The notes under the pieces are model-generated. The model made no database searches. It was given only the letters and a program-made list of their open reading frames with translations, and was not told where the DNA came from. Made by a program: the position numbers and the translations under genes. A stretch of 64,000 nt of DNA. It comes from Roseomonas indoligenes (GTDB taxonomy: Bacteria > Pseudomonadota > Alphaproteobacteria > Acetobacterales > Acetobacteraceae). Location of the stretch: assembly GCF_017813365.1 (NCBI RefSeq), contig NZ_JAGIZA010000004.1, positions 62,001-126,000 of the forward strand, read 5' to 3'. This document shows, one piece after another, positions 26,795-35,535 of the stretch. How positions within the stretch are numbered: position 1 is the first letter of the stretch; each line of letters starts with the position of its first letter.

Positions 26795-28654
26795 GTGGTC
26801 CAGGCGATGGCCGCGGGCGAGACGGAGGCGCGCGACATCCTCGCCGCCGTTACGCCGGGTGGGGGCAAGTCGCTGCTCCCCGTGCTCGCCGCCGCGGCCC
26901 TGATCGGGGCCGGCATTGTCGAGCGTGTCTGCTGGATCGTGCCGCGCGACAGCCTGCGCCTGCAGGCCGAGGAGGCCTTCGCCGATCCCGCCTGGCGCGC
27001 CACCCTCGGCCACGCCCTCTCCGTCCGCGCGGCCGAGAACGCGCCCGATCCCTGCCGCGGGCTGGCCGGCTACGTCACCACTTATCAGGCCGTCGCCGCC
27101 GCCCCCGACCTGCACCTGGCCGAGTTCCGCCGCCACCGCACGCTGCTCGTCATCGACGAGATGCACCACCTGCCCGCGCTGGCTGAGACCGACCCGGTCG
27201 CGGCGGCCCAGGCCGAGGCCGCGGGGGAGGACCAGGCGAGCGCCTGGTCCCGCGCCATCCTGCCCCTGCTGGAGACCTCGGCCGTGCGCCTGCTGCTCTC
27301 CGGCACGCTGGAGCGTGCCGACGGGCGCGGCATTCTCTGGCTGCCCTATCGCCGTGGCCCGCGGGCGCGCACGCGCGAGGTGGAGCTGGACGCCGAGGGA
27401 TGGGCGGTGGTCGGCTACTCCCGCGCGCAGGCGCTGGCCGAGCGCGCCGTGCTGCCCGTCACCTTCGGCGCGCTCGACGGCGAGGCAAGCTGGCGCGAGG
27501 AGGAGGTGGAAGTCGGGCCCCACCGCCTCTCCGCCCCCTTTCCTTCGGAGACCACCCGCCCCGCGCTCTTCACCGCGCTCCGGACCGGCTTTGCCGAGGC
27601 GCTCCTGCGGGAGGCCTTCGTCGCTATCCGGGATCTCCGGACCCGGCGCCGCGAGGCGCGCGGCCTGCCGCCCGGCGCCCCGGCCCGGGGCCTGGGCAAG
27701 CTGCTGGTGGTCGCGCCCGACCAGACGGCCGCCCGGCACTATCTCGAGGTCCTCCGCCGCTGGATCCCGCCCGCCCAGGCCGAGGAGGTCTCCGCCCTCG
27801 CTACCTCCGACACCCCGCGGGCGCACGAAGTGCTCGCCGCCTTCCGGTTGCGGCCCGAGCCCTCGATCCTGGTGACCGTCGCCATGGCCTATGAGGGGCT
27901 GGACGCGCCCGAGGTCGCCGTGGTGGCCGCGCTCACCCACATCCGCTCGCGCCCCTGGCTGGAACAGATGGTCGCCCGCGCGACGCGGGTGGACCCGCAG
28001 GCCGGGCCCTACGAGGAGCAGCGCGCGCTGGTGTTCCACCCCGACGATCCCCTGTTCGGCGGGTTTCGGCGGAGGATGGAGACGGAGCAGGGGACGCTGG
28101 CAAAGCGCCCGCAGGAGAGACGGCGCCAGCCCATCCTGCCCATGTGGCTCCTGGACCAGCTCCCCCCGGCCAAGGAGGGCATCACCCCGCTGGCCTCGAA
28201 CGCGCTCGCGCTCCGCTACGACACGCTCCGGCCCGGGCCCGAACTCGCGATGCGCCGCCCCGAGCAGGAGGAAGCACAGGGCGAGATGCTAGAGGTGCCC
28301 TCCGCGGCCGAACGGCGCCTGCGCGCGCGGTTGGGCGAGATGGTCGCGATCCAGGCCGTGGAGGACGAGGCGGGGCGGGCGGGGCCGCGGGCCGGCGTTG
28401 CGGGGCCCGGGCTGTACCACCGCTACAACGCCTGCCTGAAGCGCATCATGGGCGACAAGAGCCGGGCGCAGATGACGCTGGCGGAGTTGCAGGCCGCGAT
28501 CGGCTGGCTCGAGCGCAACCGGCTCTCCGACCATCTTCACCTGCTGGACCACGACCCCCGCTACGCTTGGTCCGTCCGGAAACGGGGCGCGTGGAAGCCG
28601 CCGGTGGCACGGCGTGCTGGCCCGGGTGGGGCATCGGCCAAAGCGGCTGGGTGA
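26795..28654 (+). CDS. DEAD/DEAH-type superfamily 2 helicase
   Basis: A helicase-like ATPase of at least 619 residues. The Walker A motif is TPGGGKS near residue 24, Walker B is LLVIDEMHH near 120, and the C-terminal helicase part has VTVAMAYEGLDAPEVAVVAA and EQMVARATRVDPQAG. The C-terminal 130 residues contain LYHRYNACLKRIMGDKSRAQ followed by MTLAELQAAIGWLER, which I do not recognise with certainty. The given GTG is the first usual start, but the same frame upstream (back to 26726) reads LQRPLRSHQRQLAAV, the RPHQ-like segment expected ahead of Walker A. The real start may be CTG at 26753, with AAGG seven bases before. It is divergent from the SUV3-like gene. Confidence 0.8.
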   Translation: MVQAMAAGETEARDILAAVTPGGGKSLLPVLAAAALIGAGIVERVCWIVPRDSLRLQAEEAFADPAWRATLGHALSVRAAENAPDPCRGLAGYVTTYQAVAAAPDLHLAEFRRHRTLLVIDEMHHLPALAETDPVAAAQAEAAGEDQASAWSRAILPLLETSAVRLLLSGTLERADGRGILWLPYRRGPRARTREVELDAEGWAVVGYSRAQALAERAVLPVTFGALDGEASWREEEVEVGPHRLSAPFPSETTRPALFTALRTGFAEALLREAFVAIRDLRTRRREARGLPPGAPARGLGKLLVVAPDQTAARHYLEVLRRWIPPAQAEEVSALATSDTPRAHEVLAAFRLRPEPSILVTVAMAYEGLDAPEVAVVAALTHIRSRPWLEQMVARATRVDPQAGPYEEQRALVFHPDDPLFGGFRRRMETEQGTLAKRPQERRRQPILPMWLLDQLPPAKEGITPLASNALALRYDTLRPGPELAMRRPEQEEAQGEMLEVPSAAERRLRARLGEMVAIQAVEDEAGRAGPRAGVAGPGLYHRYNACLKRIMGDKSRAQMTLAELQAAIGWLERNRLSDHLHLLDHDPRYAWSVRKRGAWKPPVARRAGPGGASAKAAG

Positions 28655-28741
28655 CACGACAGGGCGGACACGCTGCCCACGCTCACCGACGCGCATCTCG
28701 TCTGCGGCCGTATCCAGCCCGATGCGAAGCGCGGTGCAGCA

Positions 28742-30118
28742 TCAGCCAAGGGCGAGCTTCGCCACCAGCCCGACTGCCGCAGTGATGCCGAGGGTTTTCA
28801 GCAGACCCAGCCTGAGGCGGAACAGGCAGACTGCCGCGAGCGCGGCGAGCGCCAGGGCGAGCGGGTCCAGGCTGCCCGGAACCGGCATGTCCAGCGTCGC
28901 CGGCCCAACCTCCACCCGCCGCACCTCGGCGAAGAGCACGCGCAGGCCGAACCAGAGGGCCAGGTTGGCGATCACTCCGACCACGGCGGCCGTGACGGCA
29001 GCCAGCGCGCTGGTCAGTTCGCGGTTGGAGTGCAGCCGCTCAACATAGGGCGCGCCGAGGAAGATGAAGACGAAGCAGGGGGCGAAGGTAACCCAGACCG
29101 TCAGCAAGGCAGCCAGCACGCCCCAGCCGAGCCCGCCCGCGCCATAGCCGGCCAGGAAGCCGACGAACTGCAGCATCAGAATCAGCGGCCCCGGCGTGGT
29201 CTCAGCCAGTCCGAGGCCGACCAGCATCTGGTCGGGCGTCAGCCAGCCGTAGCCCTGCACGGCCGCCTGCGCCACGTAGGCGAGCACGGCGTAAGCGCCT
29301 CCGACGGTGACCACCGCCATCTTCGAGAAGAACCAGGCAACATCGGCGAGAACCCCTGCGCCGGCCGCCATGAGCAGGGCGACCGGCAGCAGCCAGAGCG
29401 CCACGGCGACCCAGCCCGCCCGCCACGCCCTGGCCGCCAGGCGGGCAGGGCGCCCAGGGTCGGCCGCGAGCACCGCGTCCAGCGCCGCGGGCGGCCCATC
29501 CTTCGCGGTGCCGTGGCCGCCCCCCCTGAATGCCCCCGGGGCGAAGTAGCCGATGAGCGCCGCCGCCAGCACGACGCCGGGGAAGGGGACACCGAAGACA
29601 TAGAGCGCGAGGAAGGCGGCCGCGGCCAGCGCGAGCGCGGCGTCCGTCTTGAGCGCCCGCCGCGCCACGCGCAACAGCGCCTCGACCACCAGCACCAGCA
29701 CGGCGCACTTCAGCCCGAAGAACAGCGCCGAGACGACGGGGACCTCGCCCAAGGTGGCGTAGAGAACGGAGAGGCCGAGCATGACGGCCATGCCTGGAAG
29801 CACGAACAACGTGCCTGCCGCGATCCCGCCGCGGACGCCGTGCATCAACCAGCCCAGGTAGGTGGCAAGCTGCTGCGCCTCCGGTCCTGGCAGGAGGGTG
29901 CAGAAGTTCAGCGCGTGCAGGAACCGTGCGTCCGAAACCCAGTTGCGCTCATCGACAACTTCCCGGTGCAGGAGGGCGATCTGCCCGGCCGGTCCACCGA
30001 AGGATAGAAGGCCGATCTTAAGCCAGACCCGCAGCGCCTCCTTGAAGGCTGGAAGGCGTGGCTCACCCGCGGCAGTCGCCTCGGACGGCACATCGGTGCC
30101 AAGGGTGGTTTTGCTCAC
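28742..30118 (-). CDS. chrA: Chromate transporter ChrA
   Basis: A 458-residue integral membrane protein of the CHR family, double-domain form, expected to export chromate. The first domain begins WLKIGLLSFGGPAGQIALLH and continues FLHALNFCTLLPGPEAQQLA; the second repeats the pattern with FFSKMAVVTVGGAYAVLAYV and GLAETTPGPLILMLQFVGFL. Both PGP motifs are intact. It overlaps the upstream ChrB-like gene by 4 bases and is the last gene of the pair. Confidence 0.95.
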   Translation of the reverse strand: MSKTTLGTDVPSEATAAGEPRLPAFKEALRVWLKIGLLSFGGPAGQIALLHREVVDERNWVSDARFLHALNFCTLLPGPEAQQLATYLGWLMHGVRGGIAAGTLFVLPGMAVMLGLSVLYATLGEVPVVSALFFGLKCAVLVLVVEALLRVARRALKTDAALALAAAAFLALYVFGVPFPGVVLAAALIGYFAPGAFRGGGHGTAKDGPPAALDAVLAADPGRPARLAARAWRAGWVAVALWLLPVALLMAAGAGVLADVAWFFSKMAVVTVGGAYAVLAYVAQAAVQGYGWLTPDQMLVGLGLAETTPGPLILMLQFVGFLAGYGAGGLGWGVLAALLTVWVTFAPCFVFIFLGAPYVERLHSNRELTSALAAVTAAVVGVIANLALWFGLRVLFAEVRRVEVGPATLDMPVPGSLDPLALALAALAAVCLFRLRLGLLKTLGITAAVGLVAKLALG

Positions 30119-30666
30119 GCCATTGTCTCCGAACGCGCATCTGAGGCCGCCGCAGGGCTGTGGTGCATCCAGCCGGCCAGGTCCCGGCTCCCGCAGGCAA
30201 AGGCATCGTACTGGCCCAGGGCAGCGCCGAGTTGGCCCAGGTCACCCCGGTACATCCGCGACAACCTGAGCGAGGCGGCCAGCGGGCCTGCCGTTTCCGG
30301 CATGAGATCGGGGCGGCCCGTGTCGGTGCTGCGCATGATGGGGGCGAGGCAGGAGGGGGCCTCCGACCTGAGGCCGAACGCCTCGATCATGGAGTCGACG
30401 GTGCAGCCCTCTCCGCGGTGGCTCCAGCAGACGTCCTCCATGTCGGACGCGGTCGCGCCGAAGCGGACCGTGAACGCACTGACCTCCGGGCTGGACTGGT
30501 TGTTCAAAAAGGTGCGGGCCTGGGGATCCGGGTCCGGGATCCGGTCAGGCCGGAGGTGAAATCCATTCCTCGGCGCCTGGGCGGCAAAGCGGCCCTCCGG
30601 CAGGTAGGACCCCGCATCGGCATGGCGCAGCCAGGCCGCGGGTTGCGATGGGCGGGGACGCCGCAT
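30115..30666 (-). CDS. ChrB C-terminal-domain-like protein, degenerate N-terminus
   Basis: A 183-residue protein. Residues from about 70 on match the ChrB C-terminal domain: VRFGATASDMEDVCWSHRGE, then CTVDSMIEAFGL, LAPIMRSTDTGRPDLMPETA and QYDAFACG. ChrB proteins sense or handle chromate next to chrA. The first 65 residues are proline- and arginine-rich and do not carry the usual start of this domain (a KIDRIACPWLIRRFID-like segment with a cysteine, from memory). This could be decay, an old frameshift or a divergent subfamily. It overlaps chrA by 4 bases and ends against the lysR-type gene (sharing base 30666). Confidence 0.65.
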   Translation of the reverse strand: MRRPRPSQPAAWLRHADAGSYLPEGRFAAQAPRNGFHLRPDRIPDPDPQARTFLNNQSSPEVSAFTVRFGATASDMEDVCWSHRGEGCTVDSMIEAFGLRSEAPSCLAPIMRSTDTGRPDLMPETAGPLAASLRLSRMYRGDLGQLGAALGQYDAFACGSRDLAGWMHHSPAAASDARSETMA

Positions 30667-31598
30667 CAGGTCCGGCCGGCGCGGGACTGGCTGGCCGGTC
30701 TGGGACGATCGGATTTCACAGCGTCTGCTCCCAGCGCGCGGATGAAGTCCTGCGCCAGCCTTGACGCCGGGCGCAGGCGCGCGGTGACGAGGCGGGCGGT
30801 ACTGGGAAGGGTGGGCCGGAAAGGGCGGCTGACCAGGTCGTCGGCGCGCGCCCCCATCAGCCCGAAGCCATCCATCAGCGCGATGCCCACGCCGGCCCGG
30901 ACAAGCGCGCAGGCCGCATGGGTGTGGGACACTTCGACGGCGATGCGGAAGGGGATGTTCCTGTCCGCAAAGGCGCGGGCCACCTGCTCGCTCAGGACGA
31001 GGTTGCGGCTCGGGCAGATGAGCGGGTGGTCGGCCAGGGCCTCCGGCCCGATGCTGCGCCGGCTCGCCAGGGGATGACCGGGCTGCATCACGCAGGCCAG
31101 GCCCGTGCTCTGCAGGTCCCGCACGACCAGGGCCTCGTGGCCGACAGGCCCGATGATGAAGCCCAGATCATCCCGGTGCGACGCGATCCGCTGGATGATC
31201 TCGTGCGCGCTGAAGGTCTGCAGGGTGATCGCACTCTCCGGCCGCATCTCCCGGAAGCGTCGGATCGCGGCCGGCAGGATGGAACTCGCGAGGGACGGGA
31301 TGGCGGCGATGGCCAGGATGCCGGCCCGCCCCTCCCTCAGTTCCCCGGCCATGCGCTGCACCAGCTCGATCGCGGTGAAGGCTCCGAGCGTGCCGGGGAA
31401 CATGATCTGCGCCTCCGCCGTCGGCCGCAGTCGCCTGCGCTCCCGCACGAAGAGGGCGAAGCCGAGCCGCGCCTCCGCCTTCTGCAGCATCCGCGTGACG
31501 GCGGGCTGGGAGACGTTCAGCGCCGCCGCCGCGGCGGTGACGCTGCCGAGCTCCATCACGCGGCGGAAGACCTCCATCTCCCGCAGTTCGAAGGTCAT
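30666..31598 (-). CDS. LysR-family transcriptional regulator
   Basis: A 310-residue LysR protein. The helix-turn-helix lies at residues 1-60 (ELREMEVFRRVMELGSVT, AAAALNVSQPAVTRMLQKAE); the effector domain follows with RFREMRPESAITLQTFSAHE and ALVRAGVGIALMDGFG, the form common in regulators of amino-acid or opine-like catabolism (for example the OccR/NocR type). ATG 31598 is chosen. It is divergent from the enolase-superfamily gene at 31712, which it most likely controls, and lies just upstream of the chromate genes on the same strand. Confidence 0.92.
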   Translation of the reverse strand: MTFELREMEVFRRVMELGSVTAAAAALNVSQPAVTRMLQKAEARLGFALFVRERRRLRPTAEAQIMFPGTLGAFTAIELVQRMAGELREGRAGILAIAAIPSLASSILPAAIRRFREMRPESAITLQTFSAHEIIQRIASHRDDLGFIIGPVGHEALVVRDLQSTGLACVMQPGHPLASRRSIGPEALADHPLICPSRNLVLSEQVARAFADRNIPFRIAVEVSHTHAACALVRAGVGIALMDGFGLMGARADDLVSRPFRPTLPSTARLVTARLRPASRLAQDFIRALGADAVKSDRPRPASQSRAGRT

Positions 31599-31617
31599 AA
31601 CCAACGGACATGATCCC

Positions 31618-31639
31618 TGCGCATAACGGCATTTGCGCA
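31618..31639. promoter_or_regulatory. 22-bp inverted repeat, candidate LysR operator
   Basis: TGCGCA at 31618-31623 and TGCGCA at 31634-31639 flank AT-rich arms (TAA and ATT), forming an inverted repeat with a T-rich/A-rich centre as in LysR boxes. It lies 20 bases upstream of the lysR-type ATG and 73 before the divergent gene. Confidence 0.5.
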
Positions 31640-31711
31640 CATCATCCCCGGCGCGACAAACTCACCCTGCCGGGCCGCCGAGAGCCCGCCGCGGGACGGA
31701 GGGACGTTGCG

Positions 31712-32857
31712 TTGAAGGTGGTGGAGATCCGCGCCTATCTGCTGGGCTTCGCGCCCACGCCCGCCATCGGCAACGCGTCGCGCATGATCCGCCGGCGGGA
31801 CTTCCTGTTGCTGGAACTGGTGGCCGACACCGGCGCACGCGGTTGGGGCGAGGTCTTCGCTTCGCCGGCTGCCGCGGCAGCCCTGGTCCGCACGCGGCTC
31901 GCGCCGATCGTGCTCGGCGCATCGCCGCATCACCATGGCCGCCTTTACGACCGGATGCTCGGCACGCTCGGCTATGACCGGCGGGGCCCGGGGATGATGG
32001 CGATTTCGGCCGTGGACATGGCTCTGCACGACCTCGCCGCGCAGGACCGGGGCATCAGCGTGGCCGAGGCGCTTGGCGGTGCGCTGCGCACGCGATTGCC
32101 CGCCTATGCCAGCGCGCCCTTCATCACCACGGATGCCGTGGAGCCCTATGGCCATTACGCGGCCGAGATCGACACCATTCTCCGGCGCAACTTCCGCGCC
32201 TTGAAACCGCGCGCCGGCGTCTCCCCCCGAGCGGACGGGATGATGGCGGCGGCGGTGCGCCGGCAGGTCGGGCCGGACGTCTCGATCATGGTGGACATCA
32301 ACCAGGGCTACACGGCCCGTGCGGCGATCGAGTCCGCGCGCCACATGGAGGAAGTTGGCCTCCTCTGGATGGAGGAGCCTGTCCAGCCGGAGGACGTGGC
32401 GGGCTATGCCGCGATCTCCGCCGCCGTTCCGGTCGCTGTCGCGGGCGGCGAGGCGCTGGCCAGCCCTGCGGCCTTCCGGGACTTCCTGGCCGCGGGCGCG
32501 ATGTCCGTGCTGCAGCCGGACCTTACCGTGTGTGGCGGCTATACGGGCTTCCTTCGCATCGCGGCGCTCGCTTCGGCCTATGACATCCCGGTCATGCCGC
32601 ACGTCTTCGGGACGGTGGTGAACATGCGCGCGGCATTGCAGGCCGCGGCGCTCGTCACGCCGCGCCGCGGCGTGCCGGGGGAGTATCCCTGGATCGAGTA
32701 CGACGCCTCCGCCAACCCGCTGCTGGAGATCGCGGGGGCGCTGCCGGTCGAGGCGGACGGCACGATGATTGTGCCCGACGCGCCGGGCACCGGGCTGGAC
32801 CTGCAAGGGGAACGGCTGGCGCCCTGGATCAGCGAGACCTGGCGCCTTGTCGCCTGA
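31712..32857 (+). CDS. Mandelate racemase/muconate lactonizing enzyme family protein
   Basis: A 381-residue enolase-superfamily enzyme that abstracts the proton next to a carboxylate of an unknown acid substrate. Magnesium ligands are visible as the aspartate of MVDINQGY, the glutamate of WMEEPV and the glutamate of AGGEAL; the KxK-type catalytic site is ALKPR, with only the first lysine kept, and the C-terminal barrel ends with MPHVFGT. The start is TTG 31712 with GGAGGGA at 31697-31703; the product begins MKVVEIRAYLLG, as in homologues. It heads a run with two Bug-type binding proteins and an HD protein. Confidence 0.87.
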   Translation: MKVVEIRAYLLGFAPTPAIGNASRMIRRRDFLLLELVADTGARGWGEVFASPAAAAALVRTRLAPIVLGASPHHHGRLYDRMLGTLGYDRRGPGMMAISAVDMALHDLAAQDRGISVAEALGGALRTRLPAYASAPFITTDAVEPYGHYAAEIDTILRRNFRALKPRAGVSPRADGMMAAAVRRQVGPDVSIMVDINQGYTARAAIESARHMEEVGLLWMEEPVQPEDVAGYAAISAAVPVAVAGGEALASPAAFRDFLAAGAMSVLQPDLTVCGGYTGFLRIAALASAYDIPVMPHVFGTVVNMRAALQAAALVTPRRGVPGEYPWIEYDASANPLLEIAGALPVEADGTMIVPDAPGTGLDLQGERLAPWISETWRLVA

Positions 32858-32878
32858 ACGCCCCATGGAGGAGACGAC

Positions 32879-33865
32879 ATGCAGATGGTGACCCGCCGCT
32901 CGGCCCTCGGGGCGCTTGCCCTGGCAGCACCCGCCCTCGTGCTGCCCCGGGCCGGCCGCGCGGCCGCCTGGCCGGAGCGGGCGGTGACCCTCGTCGTGCC
33001 CTTTCCACCGGGCGGCAGCAACGACGTGGTGACGCGGATGGTGGCCCAACCCCTTTCCCAGGCGCTGGGCCAGCCCTTCGTGGTGGACAACCGCCCTGGC
33101 GCCAACGGCAACATCGGTGCGGCGCAGGTCGCCCGCGCGGCGCCGGATGGCTACACGGTGCTCGTCTCCGGGAACGGCCAGAACGCGATGAACCACGGGC
33201 TGTACCGCAACATGCCCTATGATTCCCGCACGGGCTTCACCCATGTCGCACAGCTCGCCTCCCTGCCCAACGCCCTGATCGTCGCGGAAAGCTTTCCGGC
33301 GCGCACGCTGCAGGACCTGATCCGCATGGCGAAGGAGAAGCCGGGCGACATCACCTTTGCCAGTCCCGGCAGCGGCTCCTCCGGCCATCTCGCCATGGCG
33401 ATGCTGATGCGCGCCGCAGGGATCGAGATGCTGCACGTTCCCTACCGCGGCGCCGCGCCTGCCATCACCGACGTGATTGCAGGGCAGGTGCCGGTGGTGA
33501 TGATCAACGTGGACATTCCCCTGCCGCATGTGCGCGCCGGCCGGCTGCGCGTGCTCGCCGTGACGAGCGAGGCGCGAAGCCCGCTCTATCCTGAGGCGCC
33601 GACGATCGCCGAGAGCGGTTATTCCGGCTTCTCCGCGAATGGCTGGCTCGGCCTCTCCCTCCCGGCCGGCGCGCCGGCCGACATCGTGGCCCGCCTGCAC
33701 GACGCCGCCGCCCGGGCGCTCCAGGACCCGCAGGTGCGGGAGCGGTTTGCGGCCAGTGGCTACATCCCCGGCGGGGGCTCGTCCGCCGACTACGCCCGCT
33801 TCATCGATGCCGAGATCGCCAAGTGGGGAAGCGTGACGCGCGACCTCAACATCGTGCTGGAGTAG
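32879..33865 (+). CDS. Bug-family tripartite tricarboxylate transporter binding protein
   Basis: A 328-residue periplasmic binding protein. The signal peptide ends near AGRAAA; the mature part starts WPERAVTLVVPFPPGGSNDV, the signature of Bug/TctC proteins, followed by VVDNRPGANGNIGAAQVARA and VPYRGAAPAITDVI. The family binds carboxylic acids and related small molecules. No TctA or TctB membrane genes are in the window, so this is an orphan subunit. It begins 21 bases after the enolase-family gene. Confidence 0.92.
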   Translation: MQMVTRRSALGALALAAPALVLPRAGRAAAWPERAVTLVVPFPPGGSNDVVTRMVAQPLSQALGQPFVVDNRPGANGNIGAAQVARAAPDGYTVLVSGNGQNAMNHGLYRNMPYDSRTGFTHVAQLASLPNALIVAESFPARTLQDLIRMAKEKPGDITFASPGSGSSGHLAMAMLMRAAGIEMLHVPYRGAAPAITDVIAGQVPVVMINVDIPLPHVRAGRLRVLAVTSEARSPLYPEAPTIAESGYSGFSANGWLGLSLPAGAPADIVARLHDAAARALQDPQVRERFAASGYIPGGGSSADYARFIDAEIAKWGSVTRDLNIVLE

Positions 33866-33872
33866 GGGCGCC

Positions 33873-34535
33873 ATGAACTTCCTCGATCGCCGCGAGCGCC
33901 GCGACATCACCGACGCGATGCGCGCCGAGGTCCTGGAGGACCTTCCGGAGCTGGCCCAGATCGGGAACGAGGAGCTGCGGCACAAATGCGTTGAGGTCTG
34001 GTGCCTCGCCCTCGCCGAGAGCAGCTTCGCGCGCATTTCCGATATCCCCGGCGAGTCCAACCCCGGCCAGTTCGTCCTGCGGCGCGGCGACCAGGCCGCG
34101 CATCTGCGGGGCGTGACCCGCATCGCCCTTTCCATCGCGGACGAGTTCGCGGCGATGGATCCCGGCGTGCGGATCGACCGCGACCTGGTGATCGCCGGTG
34201 GGCTGACACACGACGTGGGCAAGCCGTGGGAATTCGACGCGGCCAACCGCGCGCGCTGGACGGGCGATCCCTCGGCCACGGGTCTGCCCTCGCTCCGCCA
34301 TCCCGTCTACGGCGCGCATCTCTGCATCGCGGTCGGGTTGCCGGAGGAGCTGGCGCACATCGCCCTCGCCCATTCCTTCGAGGGGGAACACCTGATCCGC
34401 AGCCTGGAATGCCTCATCGTGCAGCGGGCGGACCACCTCTGGTGGGCGATCGCCGGCGGCTGCGGGCTTCTGCAGCCCTCGGGCGATGCGATCCTCGAGA
34501 CCCGAAGGATCGTGCCCCGCCCACTCCGCGACTGA
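33873..34535 (+). CDS. HD-domain phosphohydrolase-like protein
   Basis: A 220-residue protein with an HD metal-site pattern: the histidine of AAHLRGVTR, the HD doublet in THDVGKPWEF, and histidines in LRHPVYGAHL and IALAHSFEGEH. Such proteins hydrolyse phosphoesters, often of nucleotides, but this branch is not characterised as far as I know. It begins 7 bases after the first Bug gene and is followed 31 bases later by the second, so it is embedded in that operon. Confidence 0.8.
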   Translation: MNFLDRRERRDITDAMRAEVLEDLPELAQIGNEELRHKCVEVWCLALAESSFARISDIPGESNPGQFVLRRGDQAAHLRGVTRIALSIADEFAAMDPGVRIDRDLVIAGGLTHDVGKPWEFDAANRARWTGDPSATGLPSLRHPVYGAHLCIAVGLPEELAHIALAHSFEGEHLIRSLECLIVQRADHLWWAIAGGCGLLQPSGDAILETRRIVPRPLRD

Positions 34536-34566
34536 CCTCGCCCGCCGTCCAGGAAAGGAAGCCGAC

Positions 34567-35535
34567 ATGAGATCGGTCCCTCGCCGCACCGCCCTGTTCC
34601 TCCCGGCCCTGCTGGCGGCCGGGCCGGCCCGCGCCGAATGGCCGGACCGGCCGGTCCGCATCATCGCGCCCTTCGCGCCGGGCGGAAGTTCCGACCTCAT
34701 CGCGCGCCTGATCGGGACGGAGTTGCAGACTCGGCTGGGCCAGCCCGTGGTGGTGGAAAATCGCGGAGGTGCCAATGGCGCAATCGGGATGGCGGCCGCG
34801 GCCCAGGCGCCCGCCGACGGCTACACGCTCGTGCAGGGCCATATCGGCACGCATGCGATCACGCCCGCCATCATGCGCAGCCCTGGCTACGACACGCTGC
34901 GCGACTTCACCACCGTCGCGATCCCCGCCACCTCCTCCTCCGTGCTGGTGGTGCCGCAGGCCAGTCCGGTGCGGGACCTGAAGGGGCTGCTCGACCTCGC
35001 GCGCGCCAGGCCGGGCGAGCTGAGCTATGGCTCCCCGGGCATCGGCTCGCCCTCTCACGTCACGGTCGTGCTGCTCTCGAAGATGACGGGGATCAACGCG
35101 CAGCACGTGCCCTATCGCGGCGGCGGCCCGGCCGTGACGGATCTGGTGGGCGGCACGCTGGACTTCATGTTCGCCGGCCCTTCCGAAGTGATGGGGCAGG
35201 TCCAGTCCGGCCGCCTGCGCGCCCTGGCCACCACCGGCGAGCAGCGCTCACCGGGCAGCCCGCACCTGCCCACCGTCGCGGAGGCGGGCGTCCCTGGGTT
35301 CCGGTTCACCGTCTGGCACGCGCTGTCCGTCCGTGCTGGCACGCCGCCCGCGCTTCTCCAGCGGTTGCGCCAGGAGGTCGCGGCCATCTTTGGCAAGGAG
35401 GCGATCCAGCTTCGCCTCCGCGACGTGGGCCTGGAACGCGGACCTGCCGATGCCGCGGCCGGAGACGCCATGCTGCGGGCCGAGGTGACGAGATGGGGCG
35501 CGCTCGTCCACGAGGCCGGCATCCAGGCGGAGTGA
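34567..35535 (+). CDS. Bug-family binding protein, second copy
   Basis: A 322-residue periplasmic protein of the same family as 32879-33865 but clearly diverged. The signal peptide ends near GPARA; the mature part begins EWPDRPVRIIAPFAPGGSSD, with VVVENRGGANGAIGMAAAAQ and QHVPYRGGGPAVTDLVGGTL. AGGAAG-type Shine-Dalgarno (AGGAAAGGAAG) precedes the ATG. Two different binding proteins in one cluster suggest two related ligands or redundancy. Confidence 0.92.
   Translation: MRSVPRRTALFLPALLAAGPARAEWPDRPVRIIAPFAPGGSSDLIARLIGTELQTRLGQPVVVENRGGANGAIGMAAAAQAPADGYTLVQGHIGTHAITPAIMRSPGYDTLRDFTTVAIPATSSSVLVVPQASPVRDLKGLLDLARARPGELSYGSPGIGSPSHVTVVLLSKMTGINAQHVPYRGGGPAVTDLVGGTLDFMFAGPSEVMGQVQSGRLRALATTGEQRSPGSPHLPTVAEAGVPGFRFTVWHALSVRAGTPPALLQRLRQEVAAIFGKEAIQLRLRDVGLERGPADAAAGDAMLRAEVTRWGALVHEAGIQAE

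Noticed and set aside
31595-34279. 894-residue minus-strand open frame across the enolase/Bug genes
   Set aside because: Shadow of three well-supported plus-strand genes.
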